Part shown: positions 27,823 through 35,859 of the stretch, piece after piece
Layout of the letters: each line of letters starts with the position of its first letter
How positions within the stretch are numbered: position 1 is the first letter of the stretch
From: Polyangiaceae bacterium
GTDB lineage: Bacteria > Myxococcota_A > Polyangia > Polyangiales > Polyangiaceae
Direction of reading: 5' to 3'
Length of the DNA: 64,000 nt
Assembly (NCBI GenBank): GCA_016933275.1
Contig: JAFGBI010000108.1
Coordinates: 1-64,000 of the forward strand
Translations under genes and position numbers: made by a program
Notes under the pieces: generated by a model
Seen by the model: the letters and a program-made list of their open reading frames with translations, nothing else
What the model was told of the DNA's origin: nothing
Databases searched by the model: none

Positions 27823-28674
27823 ATGGCTTCCGTCGTGATCCCCGCCTACAACGAGGGGCGCATCATCGAGCGCTGCCTCAGCCACCTCCTCGCCGACGCC
27901 GAGCCAGGTGAGCTCGAGGTGATCGTGGTCTGCAATGGCTGTCGGGACGACACCGCCGCCCGTGCCCGTCGGTTCGCGGATCGAGGCGTCACCGTGCTGG
28001 AGACGGACATCCCGTCGAAGAGCAATGCCCTCAACCTGGGTGACGCGCAGGCGACGCGGTTTCCACGGGTCTATCTCGACGCTGACATCCGGCTTGGGAT
28101 CTCGGCGATCCGGGAGATGGCGGCGATGCTCGGTGAGGACTCGCAGCTCGTCGTCGTGTCACCGCGACCAGTCGTCGACCTTGCCGATCGGAGCTGGGGA
28201 GTGCGTGCCTACTATCGAGTTTGGACCGAACTCCCATACTTCAAGGAGGGGATGATCGGGTCGGGCGTCTACGCGTTCTCGAGGCGCGGTCGGGCCCGAT
28301 TCGGCACGTTCCCTGACATCATCGCCGACGACGAGTACGCGCGCCGGGTGGCTGCACCCACCGAACGCGCGAACACACCCGGGGCCACCTTCACCATCAC
28401 CCCTCCCAAGAACCTCCGCTCGATCATCAACGTCAACACGCGCGTGCGGGCCGGAATGTACGAGCTCGAAGCGCGTTTTCCGGAGCTCAGCACCAACAAG
28501 GGCACCGACGCTGGAAGGACGCTGAGGGTGATCGCGAGTCGCCCGGATCTGTGGCCCTTCGCCCCCGTCTATCTTGGGGTCATGCTCGTCGCCAAGGTGC
28601 GCGGACATCGGAAGCTTCGTCGCCGCGAACACGCCCTCTGGAATCGGGACGAAACAGCACGTGGCGCGCCGTGA
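27823..28674 (+). CDS. Glycosyltransferase family 2
   Basis: 283 aa from the ATG at 27823, after a G-rich site. The GT-A motifs are VVIPAYNEGRIIERCL at the N-terminus and the DxD metal/nucleotide motif D86-A-D88 in VYLDADIRLG. An acidic cluster (IIADDEYARR) follows where the catalytic base of family 2 enzymes usually lies. It is likely cytoplasmic, with a C-terminal amphipathic tail (FAPVYLGVMLVAKVRGHRK) that may touch the membrane. It lies 157 bp after the GT4 gene and probably belongs to the same pathway. Confidence 0.85.
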   Translation: MASVVIPAYNEGRIIERCLSHLLADAEPGELEVIVVCNGCRDDTAARARRFADRGVTVLETDIPSKSNALNLGDAQATRFPRVYLDADIRLGISAIREMAAMLGEDSQLVVVSPRPVVDLADRSWGVRAYYRVWTELPYFKEGMIGSGVYAFSRRGRARFGTFPDIIADDEYARRVAAPTERANTPGATFTITPPKNLRSIINVNTRVRAGMYELEARFPELSTNKGTDAGRTLRVIASRPDLWPFAPVYLGVMLVAKVRGHRKLRRREHALWNRDETARGAP

Positions 28675-29016
28675 CCGTCCCTGGCATGACCTCGGCGACG
28701 AACCGCGCACCGCAGTGCGCGCGGTACCCGGAGCGCGCCGGGTGGCTCGAGGCCGCGCGGAGCGGAGCTTATCGGAAGCAAATTGCACACCAACTCGGGA
28801 CTCGATAGACAACTCGCGAGGAGCCCTCTGGCTAGTCCCTTGGCGGTGTGATCTTGGCCGGATCTGGCAGAAAAGTCTCAATGTTCTCGTGGGCATCAGC
28901 AATCAGGCGTCGGCGATCAGGGTCTCCACGTTCTACCTGACAGCTGGCCGCTGACCGCTGACGGCCTGGCGTGTTTGGTACCGGCTCCGCCGGCGTGGGA
29001 GAGCGAAGGAGACGAC
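28675..29016. other. Intergenic region holding the second dispersed repeat
   Basis: The first 155 bp show no gene. From 28831 to 28999 lies the longer repeat described separately. The ribosome binding site aaggag (29006-29011) of the acyl ligase follows directly. Minus-strand frames through the repeat give short peptides with no known domain. Confidence 0.5.
28831..28999. repeat. About 160-bp dispersed repeat, copy A
   Basis: It aligns with 34218-34374 over its whole length, with a 14-bp insertion (agctggccgctgac-like) here and scattered substitutions. Long identical runs include atcagggtctccacg followed by ttctacctga. The two copies have the same orientation and flank 5.2 kb. Confidence 0.85.
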
Positions 29017-30594
29017 GTGAGTCAACACCAAGGCACCGAAACCCTGCTCCATGGCCTCTTGCTCGAGGCCGCCGTCCGGCACGCCGACCGCGTCGCATTC
29101 GTGCACCGGACCCGCTCGGTGACGTACGCCGAGCTCGACCGGGACGCCGGACGTCTAGCGGCGTCGCTCCGGGACCTCGGGATCGGGGCCGGGGATCGGG
29201 TGCTGCTCGCCCTCGACGGAGTCCCCGAGTACCTCGTGGGCTACCACGCGATCCTTCGGGCCGGAGCGGTGGTCGTCCCGCACAACCCCGACACGCGGCC
29301 GGCGCTCATTCGGCGGGCGATCGAGCATACGGGGTGCAGGGCGGCCATCGTCGAGCAGAAGACCGTGGGCCTGCTCGAGCCGAACCCACCGGCGGGACTG
29401 GAGCAGGTGATCGCAGTACCCGACCTCGGTCCCCAGTTGCCAACGCGGCTCGCCGCCTCGAGTTGGCAGGGTCTCGTCGCCCGCACGGACCGCCTGGATC
29501 ACGGTGGGGCCGGCGGGTCGGATCTCGCCACCATCGTCACCACTTCGGGCACCACCGGCCGCCCCAAAGGGGTGATGCTCAGCCACGAGAACCTCTTGGC
29601 GAACACGCGCTCGATCGTGGAGTACCTCGAGCTTTCCAGCGATGACGTGGCTGGGATGGTGCTCCCCTTCTACTACGTCTACGGTGCCAGCGTGATCCAC
29701 TCGCACGTCGCCGTGGGCGGGACGGTAGCGATGGTCGGCTCGCTCACGTTCCCCGCGGCGGTGCTCAGCGGTATCGCTCGCCATCGCTGCACGGGGCTTC
29801 CCGGCGTTCCGTCCACGTTCGCGCGTCTGGTCCAGCTCGATCTCGCGTCTTTCGACCTCTCGTCATTGCGCTACCTCACCCAGGCGGGCGGGCCGATGAC
29901 GCCAGCGCTGACTGAACGCGTGCGCGCGGCCTTCCCGCGGGCCCGGCTCTTCGTCATGTATGGACAGACCGAAGCGACCGCCCGCCTCACGTACCTGCCG
30001 CCCGAGCGCCTGACCGAGAAGCTTGGCAGCGTCGGCGTCCCGATCCCCGGCGTCAACCTCGAGATCCTGGGCCCGGACCGGCAACGATTGCCACCGGGGG
30101 AAAGGGGCGAGCTCGTCGCCCGCGGGAAGAACGTGATGCTCGGCTACTGGCAGGACCCGGAGCTTACCGCCACCGTCCTCAGCGATGGTCGCCTCTTCAC
30201 GGGAGACCTCGGGTGGCAGGACGACGATGGGTTCTTCTTCATCACAGGACGCCAAAGCGACATGATCAAGTCTGGGGCACACCGGATCGCACCACAGGAG
30301 GTCGAGGAGGTGTTGGCGACGCTGCCAGGACTGGTCGAGTGCGCAGTCGTCGGGGTCCCGGACGAGCTCCTGGGCGAAGCCATCGTTGCGTACCTGGTTC
30401 TGGCGCCGGGCACCGTGCTGACGGGCGATGCGGTCATCACCCATGCCGTCGAGCAGCTGCCTCGATTCAAGATCCCCACCCGGGTGTTCGCAGTCGCCGA
30501 CCTCCCGAGGACCGCAACCGGGAAGGTGCGACGCGCAGCGCTCCGGGACTGGTTCGCCGAAGGCCACGGACAGCCACTGGCTCGACCAGACTGA
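29017..30594 (+). CDS. AMP-forming acyl-CoA/acyl-ACP ligase
   Basis: 525 aa from GTG 29017, with aaggag 5 nt upstream. ANL-superfamily motifs: the P-loop TTSGTTGRPKG (175-185), the YGQTEATARLTYL A5 region, TGDLGW, the hinge and A8 motif GRQSDMIKSG, and the catalytic lysine in PRTATGKVRR near the C-terminus. The enzyme adenylates a carboxylic acid with ATP and transfers it to a thiol, CoA or the phosphopantetheine of a carrier protein. An acyl carrier protein gene 6 kb upstream on the same strand is a plausible partner. Exosortase-associated polysaccharide loci are known to include a ligase of this type. The gene begins right after repeat copy A. Confidence 0.9.
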   Translation: MSQHQGTETLLHGLLLEAAVRHADRVAFVHRTRSVTYAELDRDAGRLAASLRDLGIGAGDRVLLALDGVPEYLVGYHAILRAGAVVVPHNPDTRPALIRRAIEHTGCRAAIVEQKTVGLLEPNPPAGLEQVIAVPDLGPQLPTRLAASSWQGLVARTDRLDHGGAGGSDLATIVTTSGTTGRPKGVMLSHENLLANTRSIVEYLELSSDDVAGMVLPFYYVYGASVIHSHVAVGGTVAMVGSLTFPAAVLSGIARHRCTGLPGVPSTFARLVQLDLASFDLSSLRYLTQAGGPMTPALTERVRAAFPRARLFVMYGQTEATARLTYLPPERLTEKLGSVGVPIPGVNLEILGPDRQRLPPGERGELVARGKNVMLGYWQDPELTATVLSDGRLFTGDLGWQDDDGFFFITGRQSDMIKSGAHRIAPQEVEEVLATLPGLVECAVVGVPDELLGEAIVAYLVLAPGTVLTGDAVITHAVEQLPRFKIPTRVFAVADLPRTATGKVRRAALRDWFAEGHGQPLARPD

Positions 30595-30596
30595 GG

Positions 30597-32540
30597 TCAT
30601 TCGGCGGACGCGAGGACGTCGGACGCCTCACCGCGCTGGCTCGCGCTGACGCGAGTGGCACCCCGTCCGACGGCCAACTCGAGGTGTTCTGCTTCCGCGC
30701 CGTGGCCCGCGAACGCCGATGGGGTGGTTCCTTCACTCGGAAGCCTCAAGTGGCGGACCCGCACCGCGAGCGCGGTCAGGGCGGCGAGGAACGGTCCCTG
30801 CTCGCTGCTGGGGAGGACGGATGCAATCTTCTGCGATCGCGTCAATCCGTCGAGGAGGTTCTGCACGTACTCCACGAAATACGCGGGCCTCCTCTGCCCG
30901 AGCGGTGTCCCGTACTCCTCGAGCTCGCGCTCGAGGTACTCGACGTAGAGCTCGGCCTCGGTGACGAGCTGGTGCGGCCGGCTTCGATCGGTTCGCATGT
31001 CCACCTTGCCGTAGACGTGGCCCACCATCTCCTCGAGCGTCATCTGGCGCTGGAACCAGCGGGTGTTCGGCCCCGGACAGATCGATGGGGTGACGTCCTC
31101 CTCGATCCCCCGCAACCGCTTCACATCCCCGCCGAGGTCGTGACAGATGCAGGTTGGGGAAAGGATGCGCGCCCGCAGACGACCACGAGCCGCCGCGCCT
31201 GCGACGTCGGTGGGTGGCTGGGCGTCGACCTGCGCAAGCTTTCGTCGCTGGTAGCCTCGAGACGCCCGACAGAGCGGAACCTCACCGAACTCCTGGTCCA
31301 GCGCGATGTGCCCCTTGGGACAGGGGCTCCCGGGTCGCCCCGCCTCGATCCGCTGACGATGGGCGACCTCGCTACCGCTCGTCCGCAGACTCCAGAACGG
31401 CACCCCCAACGGCGAGCCCCAGGTGATCCGGATATCACCGGGCTTCGCAGCTTGGAGTGCGCGGAGCGTGGTCTCCGAGACGTTGCTCACCTCCGGGACC
31501 ATGAGGAACGGGGAGGCCCATCCAGTCCCGTCGAGCCCGAAGTACTCGCGAACGAGCCGATCCTCGGTGGCGGTGCCGATACCACCTTGCGCCGTGATCC
31601 GAACCGGCGGCACGGCCCTGGGTTCGGGCAGACCGCGGGCCGCGAGGGCCTTCGCATAGCCGGGAAAGAGGCCCGTCGATATTGTGTCGCGGTGGTCGCG
31701 GAAGCTCTCCAGGATCGGCGCGAACAGCACGCCAACCGTCGGAAACGCGTGCCCACCGCAGTTGAGACCGCTCTCGATCCGGTACTCGGACACCCAGATC
31801 CCCCGCCGGGAAAGGAGCTTTCCTTGCACCTGAGCGGAACGAAGATCCGACACCTTGAGGATGACGCGCTTCTTCGGCGAGATCCCAGCGACCGGGAAGA
31901 AATCGTCGTACTCCGCGATCGCGCCGGACACCCTGGGGTTGAGCCCGGCAGAGAGGATGACCGCTCCCTCGAGTTCGCTCATGGCGAATCCGCGCAGAGC
32001 GGCGACGGCGTCCGACTCGCCGGACGGCCGGGGCCTCCCTCTCTCGTCCACCGCGCGGTCGAGCTTGGTCATGATGTTCACGTCGACATCCCCAGGCACC
32101 AGCCCTGCGCGGATCCGCGTCTCGAGCTCGGTGCGGTCGGGACCGGGCTGGATTGTCCGCCAGCGGCGGAAATCCTCGACGAGCGGGGCGTCGGGTGGGA
32201 GAAGCTCGAGGTAGCGGAGGATCCCCTGGGGATCGTCAAACCGGCCAGCCTGGAGCTCGGCGAATCGCCTCCGGCATTCGCGTCCCACCAGAGTCAGGTA
32301 GGCGGCGATCCGTCGGGCCCTCAGATCGGCCCCCTCCATGATCGGCTGGTAGGGTTGACCCAGCCGCTCGCACCAATCCCTCCTCAGCTGCTCGATGAGA
32401 AGATCGTCAACAAGCGAAATTGCAGAAGAAATCCCATATCTCGACACCCGAAGCGGGGTGTCGATGGTGAAGCCGATCCCCATCACGGCGATGTGGAAGG
32501 TGTGGTGAGGGTTGGGCATGGGCGGGGAGCGAGTCTGCAC
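30597..32540 (-). CDS. Conserved 647-aa protein of unknown function
   Basis: No family name assigned. The N-terminus VMGIGFTIDTPLRVSRYGIS continues SAISLVDDLLIEQLRRDW. The middle has VDVNIMTKLDR, then SGLNCGGHAFPTVG. Then comes a TIM-barrel-like stretch with ITAQGGIGTATEDRLV and FLMVPEVSNV, similar in style to FMN-dependent nitronate-monooxygenase-like proteins. Near 420-500 is a Cys/His-rich part (SPCPKGH, PLCRASRGYQRRK, TCICHDLGG) that could bind metal or Fe-S. There is no signal peptide. It is tail-to-tail with the acyl ligase (2-bp gap) and divergent from plsC. I think it is a cytoplasmic enzyme of the local pathway, possibly flavin-linked; the latter is a guess. Internal starts at residues 8 and 20 are possible. 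Confidence 0.7.
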   Translation of the reverse strand: MQTRSPPMPNPHHTFHIAVMGIGFTIDTPLRVSRYGISSAISLVDDLLIEQLRRDWCERLGQPYQPIMEGADLRARRIAAYLTLVGRECRRRFAELQAGRFDDPQGILRYLELLPPDAPLVEDFRRWRTIQPGPDRTELETRIRAGLVPGDVDVNIMTKLDRAVDERGRPRPSGESDAVAALRGFAMSELEGAVILSAGLNPRVSGAIAEYDDFFPVAGISPKKRVILKVSDLRSAQVQGKLLSRRGIWVSEYRIESGLNCGGHAFPTVGVLFAPILESFRDHRDTISTGLFPGYAKALAARGLPEPRAVPPVRITAQGGIGTATEDRLVREYFGLDGTGWASPFLMVPEVSNVSETTLRALQAAKPGDIRITWGSPLGVPFWSLRTSGSEVAHRQRIEAGRPGSPCPKGHIALDQEFGEVPLCRASRGYQRRKLAQVDAQPPTDVAGAAARGRLRARILSPTCICHDLGGDVKRLRGIEEDVTPSICPGPNTRWFQRQMTLEEMVGHVYGKVDMRTDRSRPHQLVTEAELYVEYLERELEEYGTPLGQRRPAYFVEYVQNLLDGLTRSQKIASVLPSSEQGPFLAALTALAVRVRHLRLPSEGTTPSAFAGHGAEAEHLELAVGRGATRVSASQRGEASDVLASAE

Positions 32541-32650
32541 GATTGCCGAGCGTTCCGCATGTCACAGTCGAGTCATCCATGGATGGCCGAAGCCAAACCT
32601 GGTCCCGCTGCCCTATTCCCTGGCCAGACGCCCCGTGAGAGGGTGCCCAC

Positions 32651-33439
32651 ATGCTCCTCCCCTCGTACGACCTCCTCGGCCGGGTTGCCATCGCCACCCT
32701 CGCCATCAGCGTTCCTACGGTGATCGATGGTGTTCGGGGCTCCGTTTCGGTTCGGAGCTGCGACGCCCGGCTCGATCGGTGGTCGCGAAGGCTGCTCCGT
32801 CAGGCTCGCATCACTCTGGAGGTCACGGGGCTTGACCGAATCGATTGGTCCAAGACCCACGTGCTGATGAGCAACCACCAATCCTACTACGACATTCCCG
32901 TGCTTTTTCAAGCACTTGGTGTCTCGATGCGGATGGTGGCCAAGGAGGAGCTCTTCCGGATCCCGATCTGGGGCCGCGCCATGCGGGACGCTGGCTTCAT
33001 CCCGGTGGACCGCAGCCGGGGGCGGGAAGCGCTAAGCCGCTTGTTCGAGGCGAGGCAACGACTCGAGCAGGACGGGTCGCACCTATGGATCGCCCCGGAG
33101 GGGACTCGGAGCGGCGACGGCAGACTCCTCCCCTTCAAGCGTGGGGGCTTCCAGCTCGCGACGGTGACCGGACTCCCCATCGTGCCGGTGAGCATCGATG
33201 GCACCATCAACGTGCATCGGCGAGACTCCCACTTCATCCACCGCGACGTGACGGTGCGAGTCACCGTCGGGGACGCAATCGACCCGAAGGCCTTCGGACG
33301 GAAGGACATGGATGGGTTGATCGAGGCCGTCCGAACCGCGATCGGGCTGCCGCTTGGACTGACCGATCGAGCCGCGTCAACCACGCGATCCTCTTCCGCG
33401 GAGGCCGAGGCGGAATCCGATACACCGAGCACGAAATGA
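32651..33439 (+). CDS. 1-acylglycerol-3-phosphate acyltransferase family (PlsC-like)
   Basis: 262 aa. The catalytic block is N-H76-QSYY-D81 (the HX4D motif), followed by AKEELFRIPIWG, FIPVDRS and APEGTRS (149-154), matching LPLAT motifs I to III. It has an N-terminal hydrophobic segment for membrane attachment. The enzyme esterifies a lyso-lipid with an acyl group from acyl-ACP or acyl-CoA. In the context of an acyl ligase and carrier protein it could acylate a special lipid; a housekeeping PlsC role is also possible. The last 20 residues are Ser/Glu-rich. Confidence 0.88.
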   Translation: MLLPSYDLLGRVAIATLAISVPTVIDGVRGSVSVRSCDARLDRWSRRLLRQARITLEVTGLDRIDWSKTHVLMSNHQSYYDIPVLFQALGVSMRMVAKEELFRIPIWGRAMRDAGFIPVDRSRGREALSRLFEARQRLEQDGSHLWIAPEGTRSGDGRLLPFKRGGFQLATVTGLPIVPVSIDGTINVHRRDSHFIHRDVTVRVTVGDAIDPKAFGRKDMDGLIEAVRTAIGLPLGLTDRAASTTRSSSAEAEAESDTPSTK

Positions 33440-33544
33440 CCTCATCCGGTAGCTTGCCGCAGCGACCGGGACGAAGGAGACCCGCCGGACCGGCTTCACG
33501 GCCCGCTCGACTCGAGGGAAGGCATCGACGGTCAGGATGGCCGC

Positions 33545-34099
33545 GTGTACCTTCGGAAAATGAACATCCGAACCAGAACGATCGCTCGACTGCGAGACTA
33601 CCTACTGCGAAGCGGAAGACGACCGAGCGTCGTGTTGTCTTCTGCCTACGAGACGCTGACCCGCCAGGGATTGCTCACGAACGAGGAGACGGTGGCACTG
33701 CAGCGGGTCGATCCGCTCGCCGAGACGATGTTTCTGATGATGGCGGCGGACGGCAAGGTGGCGGAGGCGGAGCGAGCTGCCGTCCGCGGTGCCATTCGTG
33801 GCCTAACGGACGATCTGCTTCGCTCGGGGACGATCAAGGTAATGCTCGAGAACTACGAAGAACGGCTGCGTGCGGAAGGGCGCGACGAACGTCTCCGCGA
33901 GATTGCCGAAGCGATCGCCGAGGAGCCAAGCGAGTCCGAGGCCGCCTTCGTGCTCGCTGCCGCGGTCGCCCTCGCTGACGACGAAGTGGCGGACGAGGAG
34001 AACGCGCTGATCAACCAGCTCGCGCAGTGGTTCGGGATCCCACCGGAGCGGTGTGACGAGATCCTCGACGAGCTCGACGCGGATCGGGCCGAGGGGTAG
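33545..34099 (+). CDS. TerB-like helical protein
   Basis: 184 aa from GTG at 33545; the ATG at 33560 would give 179 aa. Two similar helical halves each contain an acidic turn typical of the TerB/DjlA-N fold: LMMAADGKVAEAERAAVRGA near 60-80 and AVALADDEVADEENALINQL near 140-160. It is soluble with no signal peptide. TerB-fold proteins bind divalent metal or partners and occur in stress and surface-related systems; the specific role here is not known. A palindromic repeat begins 60 bp past the stop. Confidence 0.7.
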   Translation: MYLRKMNIRTRTIARLRDYLLRSGRRPSVVLSSAYETLTRQGLLTNEETVALQRVDPLAETMFLMMAADGKVAEAERAAVRGAIRGLTDDLLRSGTIKVMLENYEERLRAEGRDERLREIAEAIAEEPSESEAAFVLAAAVALADDEVADEENALINQLAQWFGIPPERCDEILDELDADRAEG

Positions 34100-34158
34100 T
34101 GCCGACGGACATCCCGACCAAACTGCCGTGGGCAATCTCGCCAGAGGCGCTGGAGAGG

Positions 34159-34224
34159 TCTGCTGCCGGTTCGGTGCTCTAGGTTGTTGATTTGACGCAG
34201 CAATCAACCTGATTGCTGCTCTAG
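34159..34224. repeat. 66-bp palindromic dispersed repeat, copy 3
   Basis: 65/66 identical to 6262-6327. It contains a perfect 10-bp inverted repeat, gcagcaatca (34197-34206), acc, tgattgctgc (34210-34219). An alternative 7-bp stem, gttgatt (34186-34192) with aatcaac (34202-34208), would exclude it, so the RNA could take two folds. It is directly followed by the longer repeat copy B. Confidence 0.95.
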
Positions 34225-34374
34225 TCCCTCAGCGGTGTGATCTTGACGGGATCTCGCAGAAAATTCTTCAATGTTCTCGTGGCCATCAGCAATCGGGCGT
34301 CAGCGATCAGGGTCTCCACGTTCTACCTGACCGCTGATGGCCTGGCCTGTTTGGTTCCGGCTCCGCGGGCTTGG
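34218..34374. repeat. About 155-bp dispersed repeat, copy B
   Basis: Same element as 28831-28999, same orientation, missing about 14 bp in the middle. It abuts the palindromic repeat on its left (shared ctctag) and ends ten bases before the stop of the CapA-like gene, which runs the other way. Confidence 0.85.
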
Positions 34375-34384
34375 GGAATTCTTG

Positions 34385-35704
34385 TCATCGGCTGGTGATT
34401 GCGCTGGGAGCCACCCTCGATTTCCGAAGGCCGGCACGCTCGGGCGGGCGGAGCGGGATGCATCCGTCGCTGCCGGTCTCACCGAGTTCGGTCCCGCCAA
34501 CCCGCTTCGAGACGCGGTCGAGCATGCCTCTGAACATCCGATCGAGCGCGGCCCGCCCGGGGCCTGCGTAGGGCAACGGCGTCGTACCCTGGATTCGGTA
34601 GGGACAGGCCTCCGCCGCGAAGACCTGACAGCTCACGGTCTCGCACCCCGGCGGACGCTCGAAGGATAGCCGGGCAAGGTACCCCGTCCCCGTCCACTCG
34701 TGATCTCGGTGCATGCCGAAGACTAGGTTCCCGAGGCTGTAGAAGACCGGGCGCTGGCCGTGCCATTCGACTCCCTGTGGCACGTGCGGATGGTGCCCGA
34801 GCACCCCGTCCACGCCGGTTCGCATCACCCAGTGCACGAACTCCTTGGTCCAGGCCATGGGGAGATCCAGGTACTCGGCTCCCCCGTGATATGCCAGGAG
34901 CACGACGTCGTGGGCCCTGCGCGCCTCCACCAAACCCTTCGCCAGGCGGTCGAAGCGCGCCCACGCCACATGGGCGCGGCCCTCGTGCTCTTCGAACGCA
35001 CCCTGGTTCCAGATCTGCGTGACGGCAAAGACGGCGATGGACCAGTCACCCCGCCGAATCACCAACGGTTCGTACGCCCGATTGGGCTCCCGAGTTGCGC
35101 CGACGTACTGCACGTTGACACGATCGAGCTGGTCGAACGTCGAGAAGAGCGCGCGCTTGCCGTAGTCCCACATGTGGTTGTTCGCGAGCGAGACCAGGTC
35201 GACCCGAGACGCAGCGAGCACCTCTGCCCCCGCCGGCGGCCCGGTGAACACCAGGCGGTTGTACGGCGACTGCGTCTCTCCGCCTTGGTCGCTGAGCTGC
35301 GACTCGAGGTTCACGAAGAAGAGGTCGGACGAGTCGATCCACGCGGACAGCGACGCCAGCGGTCGAACCTGGCTCGGGTCGCGTAGTATCTCCTGGCCGA
35401 GGTCCCGCGCCAGATTGACGTCGCCGCCGCCGAGGATGACCAATCGTCGCCGGGCGCTCTGGCAGGAAGCCGAAGCGACAGGAACGCTCGCTGCGGTGGA
35501 GCGAGCCCCGGAACTCGAGACCCTGGGCGCGCCCGACGCAGACGCGCGAGCCAGCTCGGGGATCGCAGGAGGCGCGGGAGCGACCCCGCCATCGAACAGC
35601 GCCGCCGCGCGATCGTCGTCGCAAGCGGTGACGGTGGTCGCGACGGCCGCGAAGAGCCAGGTCACCCACCCCCTCGGCGTTCCGCTGCGACGGTTTGGCT
35701 TCAT
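34385..35704 (-). CDS. CapA/PgsA-like metallophosphatase lipoprotein
   Basis: 439 aa from ATG 35704, which opens a lipoprotein signal with lipobox VTAC; a start at 35764 would add 20 residues. The CapA-fold (calcineurin-like) motifs are in order: ILGGGDVNLARDL, FVNLESQLSD, SLANNHMWDYG, AYHGGAEYLD, GHHPHVPQGVEWH and FYSLGNLVFG. These supply the Asp, Asn and His metal ligands. Relatives include CapA/PgsA of poly-gamma-glutamate systems, but similar proteins occur in many surface polysaccharide loci. It is anchored outside the inner membrane, likely periplasmic. No capB/capC genes are present. Divergent from ugd. Confidence 0.85.
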   Translation of the reverse strand: MKPNRRSGTPRGWVTWLFAAVATTVTACDDDRAAALFDGGVAPAPPAIPELARASASGAPRVSSSGARSTAASVPVASASCQSARRRLVILGGGDVNLARDLGQEILRDPSQVRPLASLSAWIDSSDLFFVNLESQLSDQGGETQSPYNRLVFTGPPAGAEVLAASRVDLVSLANNHMWDYGKRALFSTFDQLDRVNVQYVGATREPNRAYEPLVIRRGDWSIAVFAVTQIWNQGAFEEHEGRAHVAWARFDRLAKGLVEARRAHDVVLLAYHGGAEYLDLPMAWTKEFVHWVMRTGVDGVLGHHPHVPQGVEWHGQRPVFYSLGNLVFGMHRDHEWTGTGYLARLSFERPPGCETVSCQVFAAEACPYRIQGTTPLPYAGPGRAALDRMFRGMLDRVSKRVGGTELGETGSDGCIPLRPPERAGLRKSRVAPSAITSR

Positions 35705-35859
35705 CCCGAAGATCTGAGGCCGAACGTGGCACCTTGGCAACCCGAACCGCCGAGGCCACGGCACCTCGCCCCACCAGTCCCCCGCAACGGTCGGGAGGGT
35801 CGAGCCACAGAGGTGGTGGCGCTGGACACTTCGGTGCTTTCTGGGCTACTCCCGTGCCC

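Noticed and set aside
28832-29098. Minus-strand frame giving a peptide ending in ITPPRD through repeat copy A
   Set aside because: Copy B gives a different, frame-altered reading, so the repeat is not conserved as protein.
30213-32723. 836-aa plus-strand frame
   Set aside because: It lies antisense to the 647-aa conserved protein and across the acyl ligase end; composition is a G+C shadow.
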